Assembly: GCA_030263635.1 (NCBI GenBank)
Contig: SZPI01000021.1
Span: 1-50,972 of the forward strand
Source: Flexicrinis sp001567485
GTDB lineage: Bacteria; Chloroflexota; Anaerolineae; Aggregatilineales; Phototrophicaceae
Length of the DNA: 50,972 nt
Reading direction: 5' to 3'
The notes under the pieces were generated by a model, which worked only from the letters and a program-made list of their open reading frames with translations, had not been told where the DNA came from and did no database searches. The position numbers and the translations under genes were made by a program. Of this stretch, positions 25,655-34,331 are shown one piece after another (position 1 is the first letter of the stretch; the number at the start of each line of letters is the position of its first letter).

Positions 25655-25684
25655 TTGTGACCACGGCCTGACGGGCACTATAAT
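25655..25684 (+). promoter_or_regulatory. Promoter of alaS
   Basis: TTGTGA and a perfect TATAAT are separated by 18 nt, about 40 nt before the alaS start. Confidence 0.65.
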
Positions 25685-25724
25685 GCAGGACATCATCACG
25701 CGTGTCGCGCACAGGAAACCCTGA

Positions 25725-28424
25725 ATGAAAACTATGAGCAGTGCCGAAGTCCGGCAGGCTTTCCTCGAATTCTTTGAAGAGCACGGGCATAAGCAAGTCG
25801 AATCATCGTCGCTTGTGCCGGCCAACGACCCGACCCTGCTGTTCACGAATGCCGGCATGGTGCAGTTCAAGGACGTGTTTCTCGGCCTTGATAAGCGCAA
25901 CTACAAGCGCGCCACCACGTCGCAGAAGTGTATGCGCGTCTCCGGTAAGCACAACGACTTAGAGAACGTCGGGCCGTCGCCGCGGCATCACACGTTCTTT
26001 GAAATGTTGGGCAACTTCAGCTTTGGCGATTACTTCAAACGCGACGCCATCAAGTATGCGTATCAGTTCTTGACGCAGGTGTGCGGCCTGCCGGAAGACC
26101 GGCTGGTGTACACGGTGTATCAGAACGACGACGAGGCTTACAACGTCTGGGTGAACGAGGTTGGCATCGATCCGAAACGTGTGGCGCGGATGGGGCCGAA
26201 GACCAACTTCTGGCAGATGGCCGACACCGGCCCGTGCGGCCCAACCAGCGAAATCCACTGGGACAAGACACCGGAACTGGGTGAAGATCGCATCGTCGAG
26301 ATGCTGCAAGTCGAGGACGACCGGTTCCTCGAAATTTGGAACCTCGTGTTCATGCAGTTCAACCGCACCGCGCCCGACCCCGATCACACCGGCCAGTTCG
26401 ACGTCCCGCTGCCCGCCCCCGGTGTCGATACGGGGATGGGCCTTGAGCGCATCGTCAGCATCGTACAGGGCAAGCTCGCCAACTATGAGACCGACCTGTT
26501 CATGCCGATCATCGAGGCGACGCAGCAGCTCACCGGCCACAGCGACACGACCCGTGACGCTAACATCGTGCCGTACCGCGTCATCGCCGATCATGTGCGT
26601 GCTGCCGTGTTCTTGATCGCCGACGGGGTCGAGCCGGGCGCAAAGAATCGGCAGGCCGTGTGCCGTCTGGTGATCCGCCGTGCCGCGCGTTTCGGGACGA
26701 AGCTCGGATTCGACGCGCCGTTCCTCGGCACGGTCGCACAAGCTGTCATCGATCACATGGGCGAGCATTACACCGAGCTGACGGCCAAGGCCGATCAGAT
26801 CAAGGCGGTCATCACCAAAGAGGAAACGATGTTCCGCCGCACGCTTGATCGCGGCGTGAGCGACCTGAACGCGATGCTCGATCAGCTTCCGGACGGCGGG
26901 ACACTGCCGGGCAGCCAAGCGTTTTACCTCAAGGCGACGCTCGGCCTCCCGTTCGAGGTCATCAAGGACATCTGCGAGGAACGCGGCTATACCGTCGATC
27001 TCGCCGGGTTCAACGCTGCCGAAGCCGAACACTCGCGGGTGAGCGGCGGCAAGGTCATCGGTCGCATCGAGAGCGCCGAAGCCTACTCCTCCCTGCTCGC
27101 TGATCTCAAAGGCAGCGGCGCGCTCGCCGAGTCCGGTGTGACGTACTCGCCCTACGGCCCGACAACCGTGGCGGGAGTTCGCGTGCTGGCGATTCTCGGC
27201 GAGGGCGGCCCGGTCGAGTCGGCCATCGCGGGAGATCGTGTCGAAGTCGTGTTAAGCGAGACACCATTCTACGTCGAGGCGGGCGGTCAGGTCAGCGACA
27301 CCGGCACGATCAGCGGCGACGGATGGGTGATCGAAGTCGACGACACGCGCCGCCCGGTAGCCGGGTTGATCGTACATTCCGGCGAGGTCGGCGAAGGACA
27401 GCCTAAGGCCGGAGATCAGGCCACCGCCGCGGTCGACAGCTTGCGGCGCGCGGATATCATCAAGAATCACACCGCGACGCACCTGCTCCATGCGGCGCTT
27501 CGCAACCAGCTCGGAACCCATGTCGAACAGCGCGGCTCGCTGGTCGCGCCCGACCGTCTGCGCTTCGACTTCGCCCACGGCGACCGCGTCACCGATCAAC
27601 AACTGCGCACGATCGAGCGCGAAGTCAACGACGCCGTACAGGCCAATTACGTGGTCGTCGCCAAAGTGAAGCCGCTCGCAGAGGCGCGCGCCGAAGGCGC
27701 GATGGCCTTGTTCGGCGAGAAGTACGGCGAGACGGTGCGCACGGTATCCATCGGCGCGGACGGCCAGCGCTACAGCTACGAGCTGTGCGGCGGTGTCCAT
27801 GTGCGTGAAACGGGCGAGATCGGCGCGTTCGTGTTCACCAGTGAGGGCAGCGTGAGCAGCGGCATTCGCCGTGTAGAAGCCCTTACCGGACGCGCAGCCG
27901 TAGAATACATTCAAGACAATCTGTCCGCGCTGCACCATATCGCCGGACAGCTCGGCGCAAAACCGGTCGAGGCACAATCCCGCCTTGCCGCGCTGCAAGA
28001 CGAACTGGCTCAATCTCGCAAGCAGCACAGCGCGCTTCAGCGCGAACTGGCCCGGCTCAAGTTCGAGTCGCTGATGCACGAAACCGAGCCGGTTAACGGC
28101 ATCCGAACGCTGGTCGCACAGGTTGACGGCGTGCCAGCGGACGTGATGCGCGAGATGGCAGACTGGTTCAAGGGACGCGTAAGCGACGGCGTCATCGTCA
28201 TCGGCACGATCTTTGAAGGCCGGCCGCAGCTTCTCGCGTCGGTTGCTGGCGGCCTGACCAAGCAGGGTTATCACGCTGGCGAACTCATCAAGTCAATCGC
28301 GCCGATCATCGGCGGCGGCGGCGGCGGGCGGCCCGACATGGCGCAGGCTGGCGGCAAAGACCCGTCGAAGCTGGCGGATGCCCTGCAAGCCGCGCGTGAT
28401 GCTCTGGCAGCAAAGGGTCGCTAA
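25725..28424 (+). CDS. alaS: Alanyl-tRNA synthetase
   Basis: This 899-residue class II synthetase charges tRNA-Ala and edits mischarged serine. Motifs include the start SAEVRQAFLEFFEEHGH, SLVPANDPTLLFTNAGMVQFKD, RHHTFFEMLGNFSFGDYFK, the alanine site GPCGPTSEIH, DTGMGLERI, the editing-domain zinc motif HTATHLLHAAL, the second zinc-site segment CGGVHV, and a C-terminal Gly-rich GGGGGGRPDMAQAGG segment. The length is normal. The gene has a clear promoter and is followed by the baseplate-J-like gene after 17 nt. Confidence 0.95.
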   Translation: MKTMSSAEVRQAFLEFFEEHGHKQVESSSLVPANDPTLLFTNAGMVQFKDVFLGLDKRNYKRATTSQKCMRVSGKHNDLENVGPSPRHHTFFEMLGNFSFGDYFKRDAIKYAYQFLTQVCGLPEDRLVYTVYQNDDEAYNVWVNEVGIDPKRVARMGPKTNFWQMADTGPCGPTSEIHWDKTPELGEDRIVEMLQVEDDRFLEIWNLVFMQFNRTAPDPDHTGQFDVPLPAPGVDTGMGLERIVSIVQGKLANYETDLFMPIIEATQQLTGHSDTTRDANIVPYRVIADHVRAAVFLIADGVEPGAKNRQAVCRLVIRRAARFGTKLGFDAPFLGTVAQAVIDHMGEHYTELTAKADQIKAVITKEETMFRRTLDRGVSDLNAMLDQLPDGGTLPGSQAFYLKATLGLPFEVIKDICEERGYTVDLAGFNAAEAEHSRVSGGKVIGRIESAEAYSSLLADLKGSGALAESGVTYSPYGPTTVAGVRVLAILGEGGPVESAIAGDRVEVVLSETPFYVEAGGQVSDTGTISGDGWVIEVDDTRRPVAGLIVHSGEVGEGQPKAGDQATAAVDSLRRADIIKNHTATHLLHAALRNQLGTHVEQRGSLVAPDRLRFDFAHGDRVTDQQLRTIEREVNDAVQANYVVVAKVKPLAEARAEGAMALFGEKYGETVRTVSIGADGQRYSYELCGGVHVRETGEIGAFVFTSEGSVSSGIRRVEALTGRAAVEYIQDNLSALHHIAGQLGAKPVEAQSRLAALQDELAQSRKQHSALQRELARLKFESLMHETEPVNGIRTLVAQVDGVPADVMREMADWFKGRVSDGVIVIGTIFEGRPQLLASVAGGLTKQGYHAGELIKSIAPIIGGGGGGRPDMAQAGGKDPSKLADALQAARDALAAKGR

Positions 28425-28441
28425 GGCGGCCACCGAGCGTA

Positions 28442-29998
28442 ATGCCGAAGGACGCTGCGTTTATTCAACTTGAGGCCGGCGAGGACGCCAATTCTGTCCG
28501 CGACCGGCTTCAGTTCTTGCGCGGGCAGCATGTTTTGATCGTGTGGCCGGAGGTGGGCACGGCGCTGACGCGCAAGCTCGACCTTGTACTCGTCCAGCGC
28601 GAGGCCATGCGCCGGGCGATTCGCGTCGCGTTTGTCACGCACGATCCGCAGATCATCGAATACGCCCGCGAGTTGGACATCAGCACGTTCGAGACGATCG
28701 GCGCGTCGCAGCGCGGGCGTTGGAAACGCGGCCGCAGCAAGGTCTTCGCCAACCGCAGCCAGAAGCCCAAAGACGAACCGACCCCAGCGGACTTGATGCC
28801 GTTGGCGAGCCGCGTGCGCGCCGGTTCACGTATTCCACTCCCGTTCCTCGCGCGGCTGGTCATGCTAGCCATTGTCTCTGGCGTGCTGGCGCTGGCGGCG
28901 TATGTGGTGCTTCCCGGCGCGACGGTGTCGCTGACGTTGGCCCGCCGCGACATCTTCGCCGACGTCGTCATCAGCGCATCGCCGCGCATGCAGGCTATCG
29001 ACGTCGAGAACTCGCGTATCCCCGCGCGCTTCCAGCTTGTTCAAGTCGTGCAGTCCGGCACCTATCCATCGACGGGCCAGCTAGCTGGCGAGGACACGCT
29101 CGCCACCGGCACGGTGACGATTGTGAACCGGACATCGACCCCGCGCGAAATCCCCGCCGGAACCGTCGTCAGCACCGCCGACGGCGCCCCCGTGCGATTC
29201 CGGCTGCTGACGACCGCGCTGCTCCCCGGAGGCGAGGGGCTTTCGGTGGAAGTGCGGGTCGAGGCGCTGCCGGAGTTCGCCGGCGAGATCGGGAATGTCG
29301 CCGCGGCGCGCATCACCGCGCTGGAAACCGACTTCGCCGATACCGTCACCGTCACCAACTTGCTCCCGCTCAGCGGCGGACAGAGCCGAACCCTGCCAGT
29401 TGTCACACAGACTGATATCGACCGGCTGCGTGCGGCGGTGCGGCAGCAGATACAGGCGCAGGCACAGGCTGACATCGGTCAGCTCTTGGCCGAAGGTGAG
29501 TTCTTCATTGATGAGAGCATCGCTATCACGCCCGAAAGCGAACGCGCCGACTGGCAGGTGTACTCCGCTAACGTCGGTGATGTCGCCAACGAGGTGACGC
29601 TCGAAATGCGGGCCGTGGTGCAGGCGCTGGTCATCAATCAACGCGATGCCGAGCGGGTCGGATTTGCCGCGCTCAGCCAGCAGATCCCGCGCGGGCGCAG
29701 CCTCGACGTCGGCACACTGCGCTATGAACGCGGCCCAATTATGAGCCTATCTGAAGACGGCGAAGTATCGTTTCAGTTGTACGCCGAAGGCATGATCTCC
29801 GGCAGTATCGATGGCGCCGAGCTTCAGCAGTTCCTCGCCGGCCGGTCGCTGCCAGACGCACGGCTGTATCTCGCCAGCACGCTGGAACTCGCGCCCGGCT
29901 CGGAGCCGCAGATCAGCGTTTTTCCACAGTTCGGCGACTCGATGCCGCTGCTGCCCTTCCGCATCACGGTGGACATTCAGGAAGCGCCCGCCCCATGA
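28442..29998 (+). CDS. Baseplate-J/gp47-like domain membrane protein
   Basis: This 518-residue protein has a cytoplasmic N-terminal alpha/beta domain (about 1-105), a basic linker, one membrane helix (about 136-158) and a large extracytoplasmic beta-rich region. The segment GTVTIVNRTSTPREIPAGTVVST (about 222-244) and the following RFRLLTTALLPGG stretch match the baseplate J/gp47 domain also seen in phage and contractile-tail proteins. No other tail, sheath or tube gene is nearby, so this is not a phage or injection system here; the domain is probably used in a surface or envelope protein. It overlaps ruvX by 4 nt. Its function is unknown. Confidence 0.72.
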   Translation: MPKDAAFIQLEAGEDANSVRDRLQFLRGQHVLIVWPEVGTALTRKLDLVLVQREAMRRAIRVAFVTHDPQIIEYARELDISTFETIGASQRGRWKRGRSKVFANRSQKPKDEPTPADLMPLASRVRAGSRIPLPFLARLVMLAIVSGVLALAAYVVLPGATVSLTLARRDIFADVVISASPRMQAIDVENSRIPARFQLVQVVQSGTYPSTGQLAGEDTLATGTVTIVNRTSTPREIPAGTVVSTADGAPVRFRLLTTALLPGGEGLSVEVRVEALPEFAGEIGNVAAARITALETDFADTVTVTNLLPLSGGQSRTLPVVTQTDIDRLRAAVRQQIQAQAQADIGQLLAEGEFFIDESIAITPESERADWQVYSANVGDVANEVTLEMRAVVQALVINQRDAERVGFAALSQQIPRGRSLDVGTLRYERGPIMSLSEDGEVSFQLYAEGMISGSIDGAELQQFLAGRSLPDARLYLASTLELAPGSEPQISVFPQFGDSMPLLPFRITVDIQEAPAP

Positions 29999-30462
29999 TC
30001 CGCGCCCCACTGCTCGGCATTGACCACGGGATCAAGCGCATCGGCATCGCCGTCAGCGACCGATTATGGTTGACAGCGCGCGAGGTCACGGTCATCATGC
30101 GCACGACCCGGGCCGCCGACTTCGAGACGATTTCGCGGCTGATCGCCGAACACGGCGCGAGCGCGTTGGTGGTCGGCATGCCGCATGACGAACTTGCAGC
30201 GGAAGGCCAACACACACAGGCCGATACGGTGGCGCTGTGGATCGAACGCCTGCGCGGTGTGACCGACCTGCCGATTGTGACATGGGACGAGCAGATGACA
30301 AGCGAAGACGCCAAACGCATCGCCCGCCGCCTGCGCCGCGATCCACGCGCGCCCATTGACGACCTCGCGGCCCGCGTCATGCTGCAAAGCTATCTGGACG
30401 CGCTGCGCGATGGCCTCGCCGAAGCCCCCACGCCGCGCACGACAGACTGGAGCGCAAGCTGA
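29995..30462 (+). CDS. ruvX: Putative Holliday junction resolvase RuvX/YqgF
   Basis: This 155-residue RNase H-fold nuclease is linked to 16S rRNA end processing and Holliday junction resolution. The acidic active-site residues are visible: Asp in LGIDHGIKRIGIAVSD (about residue 8), Glu in TWDEQMTSEDA (about 100) and Asp in PIDDLAARVMLQSYL (about 122). VVGMPHDELAAEG replaces the usual VVGLPLNMDGS. It overlaps the upstream gene by 4 nt and mltG by 1 nt. The ruvX-mltG order is common in bacteria. Confidence 0.9.
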   Translation: MIRAPLLGIDHGIKRIGIAVSDRLWLTAREVTVIMRTTRAADFETISRLIAEHGASALVVGMPHDELAAEGQHTQADTVALWIERLRGVTDLPIVTWDEQMTSEDAKRIARRLRRDPRAPIDDLAARVMLQSYLDALRDGLAEAPTPRTTDWSAS

Positions 30463-31553
30463 TGCGCGCGCTGCGTTGGATCATCGGCCTCGGACTGCTC
30501 GCCGTCCTCGCGGCGGCAGCGGCGTTCGTGCTGGTTGTCATCGTCAGCGGGCGCAGCCCCGGCGACACGGTGCGTTCGCTGATCGCGCAAATCACGCTGG
30601 CCGGACGCGCCGATGAATTGGAGGCTCCGTACGGCAGTGATGACCGTCCGCGCCGGTTCGAAGTCGCGTTCGGGGATACGCCAACAAGCATTGGTCAGGG
30701 CCTGCAAGCGTTGGGGGTCATCGGCGACGCCGGCCTGTTTGTCGACTATGCGCGCGCCGAGGGCTTGGACACGCAGTTTCAGGCCGGGATCTACTTCGTC
30801 CGGCAGACACACCCCCTCACGCAGATCGCCCGCCAGCTTACGGACGCACGCGGGAGCCACATCCCGTTTCGTATGCTGGCCGGACTGCGGCTTGAAGAGG
30901 TCGCTGATCTCATCGACAGCACACCGGCGTTCAACTTCGCTGGCGGCGATCTGATCGCGGCGGCTTTGGCGCCATCCGCCGAGGTCGCGGCGCGGCTCAG
31001 TTTGCCCGCCGGCGCCGGGCTGGAAGGGTTTTTCGGCGAAGGCATGTACCAATTTCCGCCGGATGTCACCGTCACGGAGGTACGTGACGCGCTGGTCGAG
31101 GGCTTCTTGTCGGCGCAGGACGCGCAGCTTCGTGCTGATCTGAGCGCGCAGGGACTGTCCCTCTTTGACGTCGTCACGCTGGCGTCCATCGTACAGCGCG
31201 AGGCCGTACAGCAGAGCGAAATGCCGTTGATCGCCGGCGTGTATCGCAATCGGCTCGACATCGGCATGAAGCTCGACGCCGACCCGACCGTGCAGTATGC
31301 CCTCGGTAACTCCCGTGGAAGCTGGTGGCCGCCCATTTCCGCCGTCGATTACAACAGCGTGGTTTCGCCGTACAACACCTATCTGGTCGCCGGACTGCCG
31401 CCGGGGCCGATTAATTCACCGGGCTTACCCGCGCTGCGGGCAGTCGTCTATCCACAGGCTTCCGACTACTACTACTTCCGCGCCGACTGTCGCGACGATG
31501 GCTTCCACGACTTCGCCCGAACCTACGAAGAGCATCTCGCCAATGGGTGCTAG
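30462..31553 (+). CDS. mltG: Endolytic murein transglycosylase
   Basis: This 363-residue enzyme cuts nascent peptidoglycan strands within the chain and may end glycan synthesis. It has one N-terminal membrane helix (about 7-28), a LysM-like region (VAFGDTPTSIGQGLQALG), and the YceG/MltG domain with LASIVQREAVQQSEMPLIAG containing the catalytic Glu (about 240-260), then RNRLDIGMKLDADPTVQYAL, SPYNTYLVAGLPPGPINSPG and a terminal tyrosine-rich strand. The length is normal. It overlaps ruvX and the next lipoprotein gene. Confidence 0.93.
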   Translation: MRALRWIIGLGLLAVLAAAAAFVLVVIVSGRSPGDTVRSLIAQITLAGRADELEAPYGSDDRPRRFEVAFGDTPTSIGQGLQALGVIGDAGLFVDYARAEGLDTQFQAGIYFVRQTHPLTQIARQLTDARGSHIPFRMLAGLRLEEVADLIDSTPAFNFAGGDLIAAALAPSAEVAARLSLPAGAGLEGFFGEGMYQFPPDVTVTEVRDALVEGFLSAQDAQLRADLSAQGLSLFDVVTLASIVQREAVQQSEMPLIAGVYRNRLDIGMKLDADPTVQYALGNSRGSWWPPISAVDYNSVVSPYNTYLVAGLPPGPINSPGLPALRAVVYPQASDYYYFRADCRDDGFHDFARTYEEHLANGC

Positions 31554-32346
31554 GCGGATCGTCTTGGCTGCGCTGGCGGCTGTACTTCTGCTCGCTGCGT
31601 GCGCCCCGGCTCGTCAGCCACCGCCACGGGTCGCACTGCTAGCGCCGTTCGAGGGGCGTTATCGAGAAATCGGCTACGACGTGCTGTACGCGCTCCGGCT
31701 CGGACTGGCGGACAGCGGCTCGGACGTGATCGTCAACGCCGTCGACATCAGCCGCGAGGCCGATCTGCGCGCGTCTGCGGTCGCCAGCGACCCGGCGATT
31801 CTCGCGGTAATTGCTGCGGGGCCGCAGCTTTCCGATACCGCCGTCCTCGGCGCGTTACACGGCATCCCGACGATCGTACTAGGAGACTGGGACGCGCCCC
31901 ACGACCCGGCGATCTTCTTCATGGCCCCCTCGCAAACATCGACCATCCCCGCGGTTGTCGCGCTAGACACCTACCACTGGGATGGCGACGACGCGCGCGG
32001 CGGCGACGTGTTCGCCTTGCGAGAGTTCGCGCGGCTCAATCCGAACGCCGATCCGGAGGTCATCATCAGCGCGGCGCTGCCGGACGAGGCGCTTTCGCAG
32101 CGCATCCAAGCAAGCGGGCTGTTCGTGCCTGAACCACGGCTGCATGCTTCGCTCGCCTATGACGCGGGACTGTTCCTCGGCGGGGCGCTGACCGGCGTTC
32201 ACACGCGCACGGATGCGCTCGATGCGGTCTCGCGCCATGAGACCACAGGCTATAACGGAACACTCACGTTCGATCACGGTTGGTGGCGCGACGCCCCGAT
32301 CCGCCGTTATCAAATATCCGGCGAAATGCTTACCCCCGTCGACTAG
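31543..32346 (+). CDS. Substrate-binding lipoprotein (type 1 periplasmic binding fold)
   Basis: This protein of about 267 residues has a lipoprotein signal peptide with the lipobox LLAAC (Cys about residue 20). The mature part resembles a type 1 periplasmic binding fold (Peripla_BP_6-like): VALLAPFEGRYREIGYDVLYALRLGL at the start, then a DPAILAVIAAGPQLSDTAVLG segment. Its ligand is unknown, and no ABC permease or ATPase gene is adjacent. ATG 31543 sits inside the end of mltG (11-nt overlap). Its 3' end overlaps the convergent nucleoside phosphorylase gene by 4 nt. Confidence 0.75.
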   Translation: MGARRIVLAALAAVLLLAACAPARQPPPRVALLAPFEGRYREIGYDVLYALRLGLADSGSDVIVNAVDISREADLRASAVASDPAILAVIAAGPQLSDTAVLGALHGIPTIVLGDWDAPHDPAIFFMAPSQTSTIPAVVALDTYHWDGDDARGGDVFALREFARLNPNADPEVIISAALPDEALSQRIQASGLFVPEPRLHASLAYDAGLFLGGALTGVHTRTDALDAVSRHETTGYNGTLTFDHGWWRDAPIRRYQISGEMLTPVD

Positions 32347-33674
32347 CCGGCGGCAGCCCGGCGCACGAAGGTCTCGTAGACGTGCGGAAGTGGCGGAACC
32401 TCGTCCCGGCTGTACGTCACCGCGCTGTGCACCAGCGAAAGCGCATGCGCCAGCTTGTCGCGGTCGTTGGCGTGCAGGGTGACGAGCGCCTGACCGGGCT
32501 GCACGACATCTCCGACGTTGACGTGCACGACGGCGCCTACCGCGTGGTCAATCGCGTCGGACTTCTTTTCACGCCCGCCGCCCAACTCAAACACCGCGCG
32601 CGCAATCATCTCCGCATCGACGCCGGCGATGTATCGTTCCTGCACCGCGCGGATCGTCTCGATGTAAGCAGCTCGCGGCAGCCGGTCTGGGTCATCAACG
32701 ACCTCGACATCGCCGCCCTGCGCTTCGACCATCGCGCGGAACGTAGCAAACGCTTTGCCATCGTCGAGAAAGTCGGTCAACTGCGCGTTGATCCGGTCGT
32801 AGTCCGTCCAGCGCTCGCCGCGGCCGGCCAGCCACAGCATGTGCGCCGATACTTCAAGGCAGTGTTCGCGGAAATCCGCCGGGCCGCCGCCGCGCAGCAC
32901 ATCGATCACCTCGCGGATTTCGAGGGCATGACCGACTGCCTCGCCCAGCGGCTGATTCATGTCCGTCACCATGGCGATCATATCGCGGTGCGCCGACACG
33001 CCGATGTCGACCATCGCTTGCGCAAGCTCGACGCCGTCTTGAACGGACTTCATAAACGCACCCGATCCGACCTTCACATCCAACACGATCCCGCGCGCGC
33101 CCGCCGCGATCTTCTTGCTCATGATGCTGCTGACGATCAGTGGAAGGCTCTGCACCGTGCCCGTGACATCGCGGAGCGCGTACAGCTTGCCGTCGGCCGG
33201 GGCAAGCTCGCCGGATTGGCCGGCCAACACGATCCCGTTGGCCTTTGCCAGCGCACGGAACTCGGTCTCGGACAGGTTCACGTTGTAGCCGGGGATGCTT
33301 TCGAGCTTATCCAGCGTGCCGCCGGTTAAACCGAGGCCGCGCCCGCTCATCTTCGCTACTTTGACGCCGCACGACGCGACCAACGGCAGCACCACCAACG
33401 AGGTCTTATCCCCCACGCCGCCGGATGAGTGCTTATCCACCGCGTACGGCGTGATGTCGGTCAGATCGAGCATGTGCCCGGAATGCGCCATCGCCATCGT
33501 CAATGCTACGGTCTCGTCGTGATCCATCCCGTTGATGACGATCGCCATCAGGAGCGCGGCCGTCTGATAATCCGGCGCATCTCCGTTGGTGACCGCCTCG
33601 ACAAACCATGCGATCTCCTCGCGAGTCAGCGTCCGTTTGTCGCGCTTCTTGGCTATAATGTCGAGCATGTTCAT
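32343..33674 (-). CDS. Pyrimidine-nucleoside/thymidine phosphorylase
   Basis: This enzyme of about 443 residues reversibly splits thymidine or uridine with phosphate into base and (deoxy)ribose-1-phosphate. Motifs are KRDKRTLTREEIAWFVEAVTNG (about 9-30), MDHDETVALTMAMAHSGH, DKHSSGGVGDKTSL (the phosphate-binding loop, about 80-93) and LDVKVGSGAFMK (about 190-200). The C-terminal domain is complete. ATG 33674 is chosen over an upstream start; ATG 33668 is close. It is divergent from the ICMT-like gene with only 35 nt between. The ribose-1-phosphate product could feed pentose metabolism. Confidence 0.92.
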   Translation of the reverse strand: MNMLDIIAKKRDKRTLTREEIAWFVEAVTNGDAPDYQTAALLMAIVINGMDHDETVALTMAMAHSGHMLDLTDITPYAVDKHSSGGVGDKTSLVVLPLVASCGVKVAKMSGRGLGLTGGTLDKLESIPGYNVNLSETEFRALAKANGIVLAGQSGELAPADGKLYALRDVTGTVQSLPLIVSSIMSKKIAAGARGIVLDVKVGSGAFMKSVQDGVELAQAMVDIGVSAHRDMIAMVTDMNQPLGEAVGHALEIREVIDVLRGGGPADFREHCLEVSAHMLWLAGRGERWTDYDRINAQLTDFLDDGKAFATFRAMVEAQGGDVEVVDDPDRLPRAAYIETIRAVQERYIAGVDAEMIARAVFELGGGREKKSDAIDHAVGAVVHVNVGDVVQPGQALVTLHANDRDKLAHALSLVHSAVTYSRDEVPPLPHVYETFVRRAAAG

Positions 33675-33709
33675 GGGAAGGCTCCCCAGAAAGTGCAGAA
33701 GGTACAGTA

Positions 33710-34330
33710 ATGCAGGTAATTCTACTGGCAATGCTCGGCTACGGCGTAATTCATACGTGGCTTGCAGGGGCGTTTAAGCCGGTATTTCGCTCCCGTTTCG
33801 GAGACCGTGCATTCGAGGGATTATATCGTATTCTTTTCAACGTCATCGCTGTGGTCGGCCTCGGCATGATCGGGCTGCTTCTCGTCGCGATGGACGCGCG
33901 CGAGCCGGTGATCTGGACTCTTCCCGCGTCCCTCAAGCCGGCCCTCCTCACGATACAGGCCGTCGGCATCATCGGCGCGGCTGTATCGCTGCTGCAAGTC
34001 GATCTCGGTCGTTTCGCGGGCCTCTCCCAACTTCGCGCTTATTTGTCGGGCGATCCGCTTCCACTTCCACCAGAGCCGCTGCGGATCACGGGCGTCTACC
34101 GCTGGGTGCGGCATCCCCTCTATCTGTTCTCGCTCATGGCGCTGTGGCCGGTGACCGTCATGCGCGGGGCGTACCTCGGCTTCTGCATCGGCGCGACTCT
34201 CTACTTCATGGTCGGCTCACTGTACGAGGAACGCCGCATGATCGCCGAGTTCGATGATGCGTACCGCGAATACCAGCGCAAGACCGCATGGCTGATCCCG
34301 TTCGTGCGACAACCTCAGCGGGGAGCATAG
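33710..34330 (+). CDS. ICMT/NnrU-like membrane methyltransferase family protein
   Basis: This 206-residue membrane protein has about five membrane helices. Near the C-terminus it carries RITGVYRWVRHPLYLFSLMALWPV and EERRMIAEFDDAYREYQRKTAWLIPF, typical of isoprenylcysteine carboxyl methyltransferase and phospholipid methyltransferase-type proteins, which use S-adenosylmethionine. The substrate is unknown. An AAGG ribosome binding site precedes ATG 33710. The next gene follows after 1 nt. Confidence 0.8.
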   Translation: MQVILLAMLGYGVIHTWLAGAFKPVFRSRFGDRAFEGLYRILFNVIAVVGLGMIGLLLVAMDAREPVIWTLPASLKPALLTIQAVGIIGAAVSLLQVDLGRFAGLSQLRAYLSGDPLPLPPEPLRITGVYRWVRHPLYLFSLMALWPVTVMRGAYLGFCIGATLYFMVGSLYEERRMIAEFDDAYREYQRKTAWLIPFVRQPQRGA

Positions 34331-34331
34331 T

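Noticed and set aside
25959..28274. Very long minus-strand frames opposite alaS
   Set aside because: AlaS motifs cover the whole plus strand; long antisense frames are common in GC-rich genes with biased third positions.
28442..29998. A prophage or contractile injection system, because of the baseplate-J domain
   Set aside because: No sheath, tube, portal, integrase or spike gene occurs around it; the neighbours are housekeeping genes.
32280..33329. A 349-codon plus-strand frame opposite the pyrimidine-nucleoside phosphorylase gene
   Set aside because: The minus strand carries all phosphorylase motifs, and the plus frame has no recognisable domain.
33654..33659. A perfect TATAAT at the start of the phosphorylase gene, as a promoter for the ICMT-like gene
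   Set aside because: It lies in coding sequence (complement of Ile codons) and has no -35 box at 15-19 nt.
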